Assembly: GCA_016875715.1 (NCBI GenBank)
Contig: VGOZ01000017.1
Coordinates: forward strand, 1 to 50,397
Source: Chloroflexota bacterium
GTDB taxonomy: Bacteria; Chloroflexota; UBA6077; FW602-bin22
Length of the DNA: 50,397 nt
Reading direction: 5' to 3'
Each line of letters begins with the position of its first letter. The first letter of the stretch is position 1. Shown here in pieces: positions 25,186-34,629 of this stretch. The notes under the pieces are model-generated. The model did no database searches. It had not been told where the DNA came from and worked only from the letters and a program-made list of their open reading frames with translations. Both the position numbers and the translations under genes were made by a program.

Positions 25186-26184
25186 GTGCGTGAAGGCGCG
25201 CCGGCGGACCGCTACCGCGCTCGCGCCGACCTGTATCGGCGCATCCGAACAGTCTTTGAGGCTCGTGGCTTTATCGAGGTCGAGACGCCCCTGCTCGTGC
25301 CCGCGCCCGGCATGGAGCCCCATCTGGAAGTGTTCGAGACGCGCCTCACCACGGAAAACGGCCGGTCGCGTCGCGCGTTTCTCACCACCTCGCCCGAATA
25401 TCAGATGAAAAAACTGCTCGCGGCCGGCCTGCCGCGCATCTTTCAGATCGGCAAGGCATTCCGGAATCGCGAGGAGGCATCGCGCCTTCACAACCAGGAA
25501 TTCACAATCCTCGAGTGGTATCGGACAACGGTCGACTATCACGATCTGATTCGCGACTGTGAGGATCTCCTGCTCGCGCTGGCCGGCGGCAAACATCTCA
25601 CGTATGGCGGCCAGACGATCGATCTCAGTCCGCCCTGGCCGCGCCTGACCGTCGCCGAGGCATTCCATCGGCACGCCGGCGTCGACCTGGATGGTGACCT
25701 GCTGGCGCAGGCGCGCTCGCGCGGCTACACGGTCGACGAGGGAACGACGTGGGAACAGGCATTCACGCAGATTCTGCTCACCGAGGTGGAGCCACGCTTC
25801 CCACGCGACCGGCCGCTCGTCCTCGACGAGTACCCGGCGTCTCAGGCCGCGTTGGCGCGCCTGAAGGCGGACAACCCGCGGCGGGCCGAACGATTCGAGG
25901 TCTACGTCGCCGGCATCGAGATCGCGAACGCGTTCGGTGAACTGCTCGACGCGACGGAGCAGGCCCGCCGCCTCGAGCAGGAGCGCGAAGAGCGGCAGCG
26001 GTCGGGGCGCGTCCCCTACGATATCGACCGGGATTTCATTCGCGCGCTGGCGGCCGGCATTCCGCCGTCAGCCGGGATCGCGCTCGGCGTCGACCGCCTG
26101 CTGATGATCCTGACGGACGCGCCGTCGATTCGCGATGTGCTGTGGTTCCCCGCTGCGGAGTTGTTCGATCTGGAGGAGTTCTGA
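25186..26184 (+). CDS. epmA: EF-P--lysine ligase (EpmA/PoxA/GenX, LysRS paralog)
   Basis: 332 residues: a class II lysyl-tRNA synthetase catalytic core without the N-terminal anticodon-binding domain. Motif 2 region FRNREEASRLHNQEFTILEWYR and motif 3 GIALGVDRLLMILTD are clear, and FEVYVAGIEIANAFGELLDA matches the lysine-binding strand. Activates lysine (or beta-lysine) and attaches it to a conserved Lys of elongation factor P instead of tRNA. Length is that of EpmA proteins. The GTG at 25186 is the first plausible start. First gene of epmA-efp-epmB; efp follows 3 nt after its stop. Divergent from the MDR gene. Confidence 0.9.
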   Translation: MREGAPADRYRARADLYRRIRTVFEARGFIEVETPLLVPAPGMEPHLEVFETRLTTENGRSRRAFLTTSPEYQMKKLLAAGLPRIFQIGKAFRNREEASRLHNQEFTILEWYRTTVDYHDLIRDCEDLLLALAGGKHLTYGGQTIDLSPPWPRLTVAEAFHRHAGVDLDGDLLAQARSRGYTVDEGTTWEQAFTQILLTEVEPRFPRDRPLVLDEYPASQAALARLKADNPRRAERFEVYVAGIEIANAFGELLDATEQARRLEQEREERQRSGRVPYDIDRDFIRALAAGIPPSAGIALGVDRLLMILTDAPSIRDVLWFPAAELFDLEEF

Positions 26185-26187
26185 GAG

Positions 26188-26748
26188 ATGGTCAAAGTGA
26201 CAACGGCGGAATTCAAGCGGGGGATGCACATCATCCACCGCGATGAACCGTTCCAGATCAGCGAACTCGAATTCGTCAATCCTGGCAAGGGCTCGGCGTT
26301 CTATCGCACGAAGCTGCGGAACCTGCAGACCGGGCGGATCGTCGACTTCACCTTCAAGTCGGGTGAGTCGGTCGAACAGTACGAGGTCTACAGCAAGGAT
26401 TTGCAGTACCTGTATCGCGATGGTGACCTGTTGACCTTCATGGATCCGGACTCCTTCAACCAGGTCGCAATGAAGGTTGATCTCGTGCCCGCGCCGGAGT
26501 TTCTCCAGGAAGGCGAGGCGTACCAGGTCCTGCTCCACGAAGATGAGGGGATTGGCATTCGTCTCCCCAAGCGCGTGGTCGTGAAGGTGGAGTACACCGA
26601 GGAGGCGGCACGCGGGAATACGGTATCCGGGGTCAACAAGCCCGCCACGCTGGACAACGGGGTCATCGTGCACGTGCCTGCGTTCGTCAGGTCGGGGGAC
26701 CGCATCGCCGTCAACCCGGAGACGCGCGAGTATCTCGAACGCGCCTGA
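26188..26748 (+). CDS. efp: Translation elongation factor P
   Basis: 186 residues, three beta-barrel domains (about 1-64, 65-128, 129-186). EF-P binds stalled ribosomes at polyproline stretches and stimulates peptide bond formation. The modification loop reads NPGKGSAFYR, with Lys34 as the acceptor for beta-lysylation, the residue expected when EpmA is present rather than the Arg rhamnosylated by EarP. C-terminal VKPATLDNGVIVHVPAF-type region and RIAVNPETREYLERA are standard for domain III. Lies between epmA and epmB, likely cotranscribed. The window's own PT-rich proteins and other Pro-containing proteins are candidate beneficiaries. Confidence 0.96.
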   Translation: MVKVTTAEFKRGMHIIHRDEPFQISELEFVNPGKGSAFYRTKLRNLQTGRIVDFTFKSGESVEQYEVYSKDLQYLYRDGDLLTFMDPDSFNQVAMKVDLVPAPEFLQEGEAYQVLLHEDEGIGIRLPKRVVVKVEYTEEAARGNTVSGVNKPATLDNGVIVHVPAFVRSGDRIAVNPETREYLERA

Positions 26749-26770
26749 ACCCATCGCCGGACATCCGGCC

Positions 26771-27895
26771 GTGAGCGCTCCGCGCATCGTGCGCACGCGG
26801 GCGGCGTTGGCGCGCTATCTCCGGGACCGCGCGCCTGATGGCACGATCCCCGACTCGCGCGACCACGGCCTCGCTCTGGCCGTCCCGCGGGCATACCTCG
26901 ATCTCATCGACTGGGCCGACCCGAACGATCCGCTGTGGCGACAGGTCATGCCCGACCATCGAGAGGGCACGATCCTGCCCGAAGAACTGGTCGACCCAAT
27001 CGGCGATGGGACGCACAGCCCGGTGCGAGGGATCGTCCACCGCTATCGCGATCGGGCGCTCATGCTGCCAACGGCCACCTGCGCAGTGCACTGCCGCTTC
27101 TGCTTCCGGCGCGAGTTTGTCGGGCGGCCAGAGGGGAACCTCCGACCGGACGACCTCGATGCGGCCTTCGCATATCTCGCCGCGCATCCGGAGATCTGGG
27201 AGGTCATTCTGAGCGGCGGAGACGTGCTCGTCCTCGGCGCGGCACGGCTCGGCGAGATCCTCACTCGGCTGAGGGCGATCTCGTCTGTCCGCGTGATCCG
27301 CGTGCACAGCCGCGTGCCGGCTGTCGATCCTTGCCTGGTCACCGAGGCCATCGCGGCCCGCTTGCGCGCGGCGGCTCCTCTCGTCGTCGTCGTGCACGTC
27401 AATCACCCCCGCGAGGTGAGTGCCGAGTTCACCGGCGCGGTCTCCCGCCTCATCGATCGAGGCATACCGGTCCTGTCTCAGACGGTACTGCTACGCGGCG
27501 TGAACGATGACGTAACAGTGCTCGACGCGCTCTGCCGCCGACTGGTCGAGACCCGGGTCATCCCGTATCAGTTGCATCATCCGGATCTGGCGCGAGGCAC
27601 GTCGCACTTCCGCCTGTCGATCGCGCGGGGCCGGCGTATCGTCCGAGAGTTGCGCCGGGGCCTATCGGGTATCGCCAACCCCACGTATGTCGTCGATCTT
27701 CCCGGGGGATCAGGGAAAGTGCCGGCGGATGGATCGCACGTGCTCCCCACCGGGAGCGGATACGCCGTGGTGCGGGAATACACGCGTGGACGATCGGCCA
27801 GATCGCGTGCTTCGGAGGGTGGGGGACGGCGGTCGGGCGCGCATCGTACCGACATCAAACTTTCGGGGGAGCCCGCGAGTCCTACGTTGACATAG
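26771..27895 (+). CDS. epmB: KamA-family radical SAM protein, EpmB-like lysine 2,3-aminomutase
   Basis: 374 residues. Radical SAM cluster motif Cys104-x3-Cys108-x2-Cys111 (CAVHCRFCF), then EVILSGGD, and the PLP-lysine Lys316 in DLPGGSGK. Asp272 (HPDLARG) and Asp309 (VVDLPGG) sit where lysine 2,3-aminomutases hold the substrate amino group, whereas some EpmB proteins have lost the PGGxGK region, so it looks like a full aminomutase. Converts L-lysine to beta-lysine, probably for the preceding efp/epmA system. The last 35 residues (Arg/Ser/Gly-rich) look non-conserved. GTG start at 26771, 22 nt after efp, no clear ribosome-binding site. Confidence 0.85.
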   Translation: MSAPRIVRTRAALARYLRDRAPDGTIPDSRDHGLALAVPRAYLDLIDWADPNDPLWRQVMPDHREGTILPEELVDPIGDGTHSPVRGIVHRYRDRALMLPTATCAVHCRFCFRREFVGRPEGNLRPDDLDAAFAYLAAHPEIWEVILSGGDVLVLGAARLGEILTRLRAISSVRVIRVHSRVPAVDPCLVTEAIAARLRAAAPLVVVVHVNHPREVSAEFTGAVSRLIDRGIPVLSQTVLLRGVNDDVTVLDALCRRLVETRVIPYQLHHPDLARGTSHFRLSIARGRRIVRELRRGLSGIANPTYVVDLPGGSGKVPADGSHVLPTGSGYAVVREYTRGRSARSRASEGGGRRSGAHRTDIKLSGEPASPTLT

Positions 27896-27900
27896 GTCAA
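27887..27900. promoter_or_regulatory. Inverted repeat TTGAC-ATAG-GTCAA
   Basis: A perfect 5-4-5 inverted repeat overlapping the epmB stop codon. It may be an operator for the decayed secreted-protein gene that follows, since no intact downstream gene is near. No good -10 follows at normal spacing. Confidence 0.3.
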
Positions 27901-27999
27901 AGGTCCCATCTGTGAAAGGGGCGTGGCAAAGGCTCTCGTATCAGCCAGCGCCCGCCGATCGAAACGAGAGCAGGACTTTCGCGCTATCCCGGCGCGGGC

Positions 28000-28466
28000 A
28001 TGGTGAGAGGGGTTCCGGTGGTGTCGCGAATCGGGCGGGCAATGATCCGGGTGATGGTCGCGATCGCGCTTTGGTCGTTCGTCTTCGCGATCCTGCCAGC
28101 GCCAGCGCAGGCGCAGTCGGGACGCCGACTCGAACCCCGACCGCGACCTCCACCCCGGGCGCACCAACCCCGACCCGCACGTCGACGCTGAACAACAGCT
28201 ACGTCTCCGATAGCTTCAATCGCGCCGATAGCGTCGATGCATTGGGCAAAGCGGACAGTGGCCAGAGATGGCTGACCGACGGCTCCGTCTGGGGAATCTA
28301 GACCAATCGCGCCTGCGCGGTCACGGCCTCGGGCTACAACTACGCGCGAGTCGGCTCGAGCTTGAACAACCAGAAGGTCTCAATCACCATCGCGTCCCAG
28401 GCTTCGTCCTATTACGGATACGTGGGGATCATCCGCCGCATTCCGCGGGCGTGGCGTGTAATGTAA
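28000..28466 (+). pseudogene. Broken secreted protein: signal peptide, PT linker, LamG-like fragment
   Basis: From ATG 28000 the frame encodes a signal peptide (basic start, hydrophobic MIRVMVAIALWSFVFAILPA, cleavage near APAQAQ). At about 28113 the frame must shift to continue as VGTPTRTPTATSTPGAP and SDSFNRADSVDALGKADSGQ, a LamG-like domain related to that at 31560. TAG at 28299-28301 interrupts it (after GSVWGI); reading on gives TNRACAVTASGYNYARVGSS and stops at 28466 about halfway through the domain. One frameshift, one nonsense codon and a truncated C-terminus show that it is a relic of an exported protein. Confidence 0.8.
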
Positions 28467-28571
28467 CGATGCTGTCACGCCGGATGAGTCCGCAGGGCGA
28501 CTACAAATGATGGTGGTGTTGAGGGGATGGGACTAACGTAGCGTCGCGCCACGGTCGCGCGCCTGACGGGT

Positions 28572-29625
28572 GTGCTGATCGCGGTGCTCCTCGCGATGGG
28601 CCCAGTGGCGACCGCGCTGGCCCAGGCTCAGAAGCAGCGCCCGACGGGCGCGACCGAGGAACTGCTCGGCGGCCTCACCACGGCCGGTGAGGTTGAGACC
28701 GGCGACGTCCACGCCCGTGGCGGCGGCGCATTGAAGCGCCGCATGGGTCTGACGTCGGTCCACGTCGTCGCCGTACCGGCCGCGAACGCCGCCGATCCTC
28801 GGGTCCGCTTCGTGGAGCCGAACGGTCGCATGCAGGCGTCGGCGAGCGCGTCCGACCCGGCGTTCGCCCAGCAATGGGCCCTCTCGAAGATCGGTGCGCC
28901 TCTGGCGTGGGATACCACCACCGGCACACCCGACGTGGCTGTCGCGGTGGTGGACACGGGCGTGGATCCGCAGCACCGCGATCTGCAGGGGCAAATCCGC
29001 GCGATCGCCAAATTGTCGGCCGCGCCGGATGCGATCGACCGCAACGGCCACGGAACCCATACCGCGGGCGTCATCGCGGCGGCACAGAACAATGGCATCG
29101 GTACGAGCAGTGCCGCGCCCGGAACGCAAATCATCGTCGCGCGGGCGCTTGACGATAGCGGCTCGGGGACCTACGCCGACGTCATCGAGGCGATCGACTG
29201 GTCGGTAGCGCAGGGCGCGCGTGTCCTCAACTTCAGTTTCACGGGGGCGCAGTCTTCGCAGGCGTTGGCCGACGCGGTTGCCCGCGCACGGGCTGCGGGC
29301 GTTCTGGTCGTCGCGGTGAGTGACGAGAGCGATTGAATCGCCTCCACGAGCACGTACGGCTCGTGGGTCAAAGTCACGGCGCCCGGGGCGAACGTCCTTG
29401 GCCCCGGGCCAGGCGGGAGCATCGGCGGCCGCTCCGGTACGTCCGTGGTCGCAGCACACGCCTCGGCGATCGCCGGGCTCGTACTCTCCGTGGTACCGAA
29501 TGCCAATAAGGCCGACGTGGCCTCAGCGATCGTCGATAGCGCTACGCGCGTGTCGTGGGGCGGCCGCGCGGTCACGGGCGGCCGTGTCGATGCGGCCGGG
29601 GCGGTTGCCCTAGCTCTCGCGCGAT
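28572..29625 (+). pseudogene. Decayed subtilase (S8 peptidase)
   Basis: A signal-peptide-like start (VLLAMGPVATALAQAQK), a propeptide, then the S8 domain: catalytic Asp in VAVVDTGVDPQ, His in NGHGTHTAGV, and Ser in GRSGTSVVAAHAS. A TGA at 29334-29336 separates the His part from the Ser part, and the segment around it is too short: the oxyanion Asn motif (usually AAGN) reads AVSDES and about 25 residues before YGSWVKVTAPG are missing. The frame is intact otherwise. Near 29625 it joins, out of frame, the second half of a repeated domain. So the protease is inactive as it stands. An in-frame TAG lies just before the start of the signal region at 28539. Confidence 0.85.
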
Positions 29626-32104
29626 TATCTATCGGATCTCTGCCGATGGCGTGCCCAACTTGCTCGTCACGACACCGTACGCCTCCTCGGATGACTTCAG
29701 CCAGACGACCTGGCAGCAGCGAAGGTGGAAGGCCAACGTGCCGTCTAACACACGTCTTCTCGCGGGCGAGCGCTGGGGCGTGCAATACCGGGTGAATGTG
29801 ACCGCGACCTCGAGCGAGAACCTCGCCGCCGAGCTCGCCTTCGATACGAATGCTGAAAACAGCGGGATCACGCCGGCGCTGAACGCATTTGTGCCGACCG
29901 CGACGCCGACGCAGACGTCGACTCCCACACAGACGTTCACCTCGACGCCAACCAACACGCCCACTCCAACATCAACCGACACCCCGGTTCCGCCTCCCGG
30001 CTTCACGCACACACCTACTCAGACGGCTACCGCAACGGACACATCGACAGTGACGCCGACCGCGACCGCGACCGCAACGCAGACCGCCACACTGGTACGC
30101 CCCGATTACTTCCACGCGGCCACTACCTCCGTGGGTTCCATCACCTACAAGACCGTGAACACCGGCGATCCGATCGGCACGCTGAATCCGCTGAGCGCAT
30201 CTATCGAGACGAGCGGCCTCCGGAACCTGATTGATTCGGGCGGCCGATCCATATTCGTGTCCGGAGCAGCCCCGGCGGATACGGTCTGGGAACTGGGCGG
30301 CACCTGGAGCTTCACGACCTTCACGCGTGCGTCCAATGCGGGCGGCATCGGGTTCATCCAGGCAACGCTCTACCGCATCGACACCGCCGGAAACGCCTAC
30401 ATCGTCGGCGCGAGTAACCAGGGCGCGACCAACGCGATCAACTCCACTTCGTGGACGCAGAGTTCGTTCACCTTCCCGGTTCCGTTCGACACGCTGATCG
30501 GACCAGGCGAGCGCTGGGGAGTCCAGTTCCAGATCAATGTCACCGCGGCGGTGAACAAGAACAATGCCAAGGCCGAACTCGCGGTCGATATAGTCGCGCA
30601 GAATTCCCGCGCGCTGATCGCGTCGACGGCGCAGACAGTCACTCCGACCTTTACCACCACTTTGACGGCAACACTGACGCCAAGCCCGACATTCACCCTT
30701 ACCCCCACCTTCACGCCCACCGACACGCCACTGCCGTGCTGCACGCCGACCCAGACGCCGACGAATACCGCCACCTTTACCTCTACACCGACGGACACGC
30801 CAGTCCCGCCCGGCAGTCCGACCCATAGGTTCACCTCCACGCCGACGACGACCCACACGCCGACCGTTACCTCGACCCCCACGGCAACGACCTGTCCGTA
30901 CGCTTGCGATGGCTTCACGCGCGCGAACTCGGGCAGTCTCGGCACCGCGCCTACGGGCGGCACGTAGCAGGTGCGGTCCGGTCACGGCGCATTCCAGATC
31001 GCGAGCAATCGTGCGGCGGCCAGCAGCGTCACGAATGAGGGAGCGTTCGCGAGCCTCACCACGAACGTGCCGAAGGATCACACCGCCTCGGTGCAGTTGA
31101 TCCAGCAATCAGGGCAGACGGGAACGGCCGGGCTGATCGTGCGCGCACGGTCGGACTGGTCGCGCATGCTCCTGATTGAGGTGGATTACTACGGCAATGT
31201 CACCGTATGGCGGTATTCGCAGCTGTACTGGTCGGCATTCGCCACCGCACAGGTGACGCTGGGCGCCGGATCGACCAACACGCTCAGTGCGAGCGCGAAC
31301 GGCTCAGCCATCCAGGTGCTCTGGAACGGCTCGACGATCTCCGGCCTACCGGTCCTCAGCGATGTGGGCGATACGCTCGGCACCGGCGCGGGAATCTACG
31401 TGGGGAACTTCGAAACGTCGGCGCGGTGGCCGTCGCTCGACGAATTCAGCGTATCCGCGGCGACGGCGGCCTCGCCCACACCTTCGCCGACGCCGATCCC
31501 ACCGACCGCGAGGCCGACGAGCAGGCCCAGCGGACCCACGGCGACGCCGTTCGAAACCGGCACGAGCGACAGCTTCAACCGCGCTTCGGGCCCCATCGGG
31601 AAGGCGGATAGCGGACAGTTCTGGTACTCGGACGGCAGCGACTGGCAGATCTGCACCTCCAGCGTCGCCTGCGTCTCGAATCCGGCCGGGTACAACTACG
31701 TGCGGCTGAACACGAACCTCACCGATCAGCGCGTGACCGCGAAACTGAAGAGTCGCGGCAGTTCGCCAAGCCCCGGCGGGATCATCGCGCGGGTGACCTC
31801 CGACTGGGCCACGAACCTGGTGTACGTCAATCTCTCCACCGATGGAACCGTTGACGTCTGGGAGATGGTCAACGGGACCTAGACGCAACTGCGCACGCAG
31901 ACCTCAGCCTACAACTCGACGGTGGATCGGACGCTGCAGGCGCGCCTTTCCGGGACGACTCTAGAGGTCTACGTGGACGGCAACCTCGTCGCCGGGTCGA
32001 TCACAGTCACCAGTCCGCCGTTCAGCGCCACCTTCGCCGGTCTCCACGGACAGACGACGGGCAGTTCGATAACGTCTCGGTCGTTGCCGAACCGTAGGCG
32101 GTAA
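29626..32104 (+). pseudogene. Decayed PT-linker/LamG-like surface protein, multiple lesions
   Basis: One frame (29555-32104) encodes: half of a beta domain (YRISADG ... GERWGVQYRVNVTA), a Thr/Pro linker, a complete copy of the same domain (DYFHAATTSVGS ... GERWGVQFQINVTA), a second PT linker, a LamG-like domain (CDGFTRANSGSLG ...), a third linker and a second LamG-like domain (SDSFNRASGPIGKADSG ...). TAG codons interrupt at 30965-30967 and 31880-31882, each where Trp is expected (GTWQV, NGTWTQL). A frameshift near 32062 hides the natural end QFDNVSVVAEP-stop at 32097. The first half-domain is fused to the subtilase end out of frame, implying a deletion. Probably the C-terminal part of one large exported protease or adhesin. 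Confidence 0.8.
29886..30075 (+). repeat. Thr/Pro-rich linker coding repeat
   Basis: Degenerate triplet repeats of ACN and CCN codons encode TPTQTSTPTQTFTSTPTNT-like linkers. Similar tracts occur at about 30640-30890 and 31470-31545. They are protein-linker repeats, not a CRISPR array. Confidence 0.7.
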
Positions 32105-32157
32105 CGCGCGGCCGGACGGACGGACTGTGTGCGAGAGGGTGCGATCCTGGTCATTCC

Positions 32158-32163
32158 TATACT
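32158..32163 (+). promoter_or_regulatory. -10 element TATACT, leaderless spacing
   Basis: TATACT ends 7 nt before the ATG at 32171, fixing the metX start and leaving no room for a riboswitch leader. The -35 region is poor. Confidence 0.6.
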
Positions 32164-32170
32164 GAGGCCG

Positions 32171-33349
32171 ATGTCCGTTGGGCCCGGCGTGTCGATCGGG
32201 CAGATCGAGACGACGATCGCGGCGTTCGAGGAGCCCCTCCCCCTGGAGTCGGGGCACGTTCTACCGCGGTTCGAGATCGCCTACGAGACCTACGGCAAAC
32301 TCTCGATGGGGCGAGACAACGTCATAATCGCCTGTCACGCGCTCTCGGGGGACGCCCATGCCGCCGGGGTTTCGGCGCGCGCGTTCGCCAGCGCCGTCGA
32401 TGGCGCGGGCGCCGGGCAGCGGGCCCAGGCAGGCCTGGGATGGTGGGACGGCATGATCGGCCCGGGCAAGGCGTTCGATACCGATCGCTATTTCCTCCTG
32501 TGCGCGAACGTCCTGGGGTCCTGTCGCGGCAGCACCGGCCCGCGGTCGATCGACCCCACTACCGGACAGCGCTACAACACGACATTCCCGGTTGTGACGG
32601 TGGCGGACATGGTACGCGCGCAGCGGCGCCTGATCGATCGCCTTGGCATCCGCGGCATTCTCGCGACCTCGGGTGGATCGCTGGGGGGAATGCAGGCGCT
32701 CGAATGGGCAGTCCGATACCCCGATCTGGTGCGGGGTTGTATCCCGATCGCATCCACCACGCGCCTGGCGCCGATGGGACTGGCGTGGAGCGCGATCGGC
32801 CGAAATGCGATCATGGCCGACCCGCGCTGGCGCGGCGGGAACTACTCCGATGATGACCCGCCGATGGCGGGCCTGGCGATCGCGCGCATGGTTGGCCACG
32901 TCACCTATCTCTCGGCCGCGTCGATCGCCGAGAAGTTCGGGCGCCGCCTGCAGGATCGCGAGGAGTATTCATACAGCTTCGCCGTCGACTTCGCGGTCGA
33001 GAGTTATCTGCGCTATCAGGGCGATTCCTTCACCCGGCGCTTCGACGCCAACAGCTATCTCTATCTCAGCCGCGCGCTGAGCTATTTCGACATCGCGCGC
33101 GCGTGGGGCCAGGGATCCCTGGCGGCGGCGATGGCGCGCGCCCGAGCCCGCTTCCTGATCCTGTCGTTCTCTTCGGATTGGCTCTACCCGCCCTCAGACT
33201 CCGCGACGCTTGCCGAGGCGTTGCGCGATGCCGGCGTCCCGCACGAGACGCACGTGATCGCCTCGGACTACGGTCACGACGCGTTCTTGATCGAGGAGGA
33301 TCGCCAGACCGCGTACATTCGCACTTTCTTGCGGGGGCTCGATGCGTAA
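32171..33349 (+). CDS. metX: Homoserine O-acetyltransferase (MetX)
   Basis: 392 residues, alpha/beta-hydrolase fold. Transfers an acyl group to homoserine in methionine synthesis. Nucleophile Ser in GGSLGGMQALEW, Asp in FSSDWLYPP and His in DYGHDAFL form the triad; HALSGDAHA and WWDGMIGPGKAFDTDRYF are family hallmarks. Acetyl rather than succinyl use is inferred from the MetX family and from the sulfhydrylase downstream. I start at ATG 32171 because of the TATACT box 7 nt upstream; a longer frame to 32129 adds residues without homology. metY overlaps by 8 nt. Confidence 0.93.
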   Translation: MSVGPGVSIGQIETTIAAFEEPLPLESGHVLPRFEIAYETYGKLSMGRDNVIIACHALSGDAHAAGVSARAFASAVDGAGAGQRAQAGLGWWDGMIGPGKAFDTDRYFLLCANVLGSCRGSTGPRSIDPTTGQRYNTTFPVVTVADMVRAQRRLIDRLGIRGILATSGGSLGGMQALEWAVRYPDLVRGCIPIASTTRLAPMGLAWSAIGRNAIMADPRWRGGNYSDDDPPMAGLAIARMVGHVTYLSAASIAEKFGRRLQDREEYSYSFAVDFAVESYLRYQGDSFTRRFDANSYLYLSRALSYFDIARAWGQGSLAAAMARARARFLILSFSSDWLYPPSDSATLAEALRDAGVPHETHVIASDYGHDAFLIEEDRQTAYIRTFLRGLDA

Positions 33350-34622
33350 CTACGGGTTCGAGACGCGGGCCGTGCACGCCGGGCAGCGCCCGGATCCCTA
33401 TACCGGCGCGCGCGCGATGCCGATCTACCAGACGACGTCGTACGTCTTCGAGGACACGGAGCAGGCCGCCGCCTACTTCAATCTTCAAGAGTACGGCAAC
33501 ACTTACTCCCGCATCATGAACCCGACCAATGCCGCCTTCGAGGAGCGGATCGCGAGCCTGGAGGGCGGCATCGGCGCGGTCGCGACCGCGTCCGGCCAGG
33601 CGGCGCAGTTGCTGGCCTTGTTCACGATTCTCAAGCCTGGCGATCACGTGGTGGCGTCGCGGATGCTCTACGGCGGCACGACCACGCAGTTCCGCCATCT
33701 CTTCCGCAAACTCGGCATCGACCTCACGCTCGTGGACCCCGACGATCCGGCGAACTGGAGCGGGGCGGTGCGCGATACCACCCGCGTGTTCTACGGCGAG
33801 ACGATCGGCAACCCCACCGGCACGATCCTGGATATCGAGACCGTCGCGGCCATCGCCCACGAGAACGGTGTTCCGCTTGTCGTCGACAACACGTTCGCTA
33901 CACCGTACTTATGTCGACCATTCGACTGGGGTGCGGATATCGTCGTCCACTCGGCGACGAAGTTCATCGGCGGCCACGGCGTATCGATCGGTGGGGTGGT
34001 CGTGGACTCCGGGCGGTTCGATTGGGGCAACGGCCGGTTCGCCACCATCGTCGATCCGTCACCCGCCTACCACGGACTCGAGTTCCACGCCACGTTCGGA
34101 ATGTACGGATACCTGCAGAAGCTGCGCTCCGAGACAATGCGGGACCTCGGCGCTCCCCTGTCTCCGTTCAATGCGTTCACCTTTCTGCTCGGACTGGAAA
34201 CGCTACCTGTCCGGATGGATCGGCACGTCGCGAACGCGCTCGGAGTCGCCCACTTCCTTGCCTCGCACCCCGCCGTGGCGTGGGTGCGTCATCCCGGCCT
34301 CGACAGTAGTCCGTATCGTGTGCTCCGCGAGAAGTACCTCCCGCGCGGTGCCGGGGCGGTTTTCTCGTTCGGCATCCGCGGGGGACGCGACACGGGTCGC
34401 CGTTTCATCGAAGCGCTCAACCTGTTCTCGCATCTCGCCAACGTCGGAGATGCGAAGTCGCTGGTCATTCACCCGGCTTCCACGACCCACCGCCAACTCT
34501 CCGAGGAGGAACTCGCCGCGGTGGGGATCGGCCCCGAAGCGATTCGGCTCTCTATCGGCCTGGAAACCGTTGACGATCTGGTCGCCGACCTCGACGATGC
34601 GCTGAGAAAGGCGCTTGGATGA
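33342..34622 (+). CDS. metY: O-acetylhomoserine sulfhydrylase (MetY)
   Basis: 426 residues, Cys/Met-metabolism PLP family. Makes homocysteine (or methionine) from O-acetylhomoserine and a sulfur source. FETRAVHAGQRPDP at the start, YSRIMNPTNAAFEERIASLEGG, GETIGNPTGTILDIE, VDNTFATPYLCRPFDWGADIVVHSATKFIGGHG with the Schiff-base Lys near residue 208. The long MetY-type insertion and length separate it from the shorter MetB/MetC. It starts at ATG 33342, overlapping metX by 8 nt; direct sulfhydrylation thus replaces trans-sulfuration here. Confidence 0.94.
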   Translation: MRNYGFETRAVHAGQRPDPYTGARAMPIYQTTSYVFEDTEQAAAYFNLQEYGNTYSRIMNPTNAAFEERIASLEGGIGAVATASGQAAQLLALFTILKPGDHVVASRMLYGGTTTQFRHLFRKLGIDLTLVDPDDPANWSGAVRDTTRVFYGETIGNPTGTILDIETVAAIAHENGVPLVVDNTFATPYLCRPFDWGADIVVHSATKFIGGHGVSIGGVVVDSGRFDWGNGRFATIVDPSPAYHGLEFHATFGMYGYLQKLRSETMRDLGAPLSPFNAFTFLLGLETLPVRMDRHVANALGVAHFLASHPAVAWVRHPGLDSSPYRVLREKYLPRGAGAVFSFGIRGGRDTGRRFIEALNLFSHLANVGDAKSLVIHPASTTHRQLSEEELAAVGIGPEAIRLSIGLETVDDLVADLDDALRKALG

Positions 34623-34629
34623 GTCGCGC

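Noticed and set aside
28539-28541. TAG just before the subtilase signal region, as a mutated start codon
   Set aside because: Basic residues (RRATVARL) follow it and resemble a signal-peptide n-region, but no single change from TAG to ATG explains it, so it is left as an observation only.
29886-31545. Repetitive tract as a CRISPR array
   Set aside because: The repeats are codon-level ACN/CCN variation encoding Thr/Pro linkers, with no conserved repeat unit or spacers and no cas genes.
17762-31882. Reassignment of TAG to Gln or Trp
   Set aside because: Intact genes such as the fucosidase, dienelactone hydrolase, cNMP protein, the first dehydratase, GT2 and the third GT4 end with TAG, so TAG is a working stop. 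The in-frame TAGs are more simply nonsense mutations or errors.
32105-32170. A SAM riboswitch ahead of metX
   Set aside because: TATACT 7 nt before the ATG leaves no leader, and no conserved SAM-aptamer helix is visible in the short gap.
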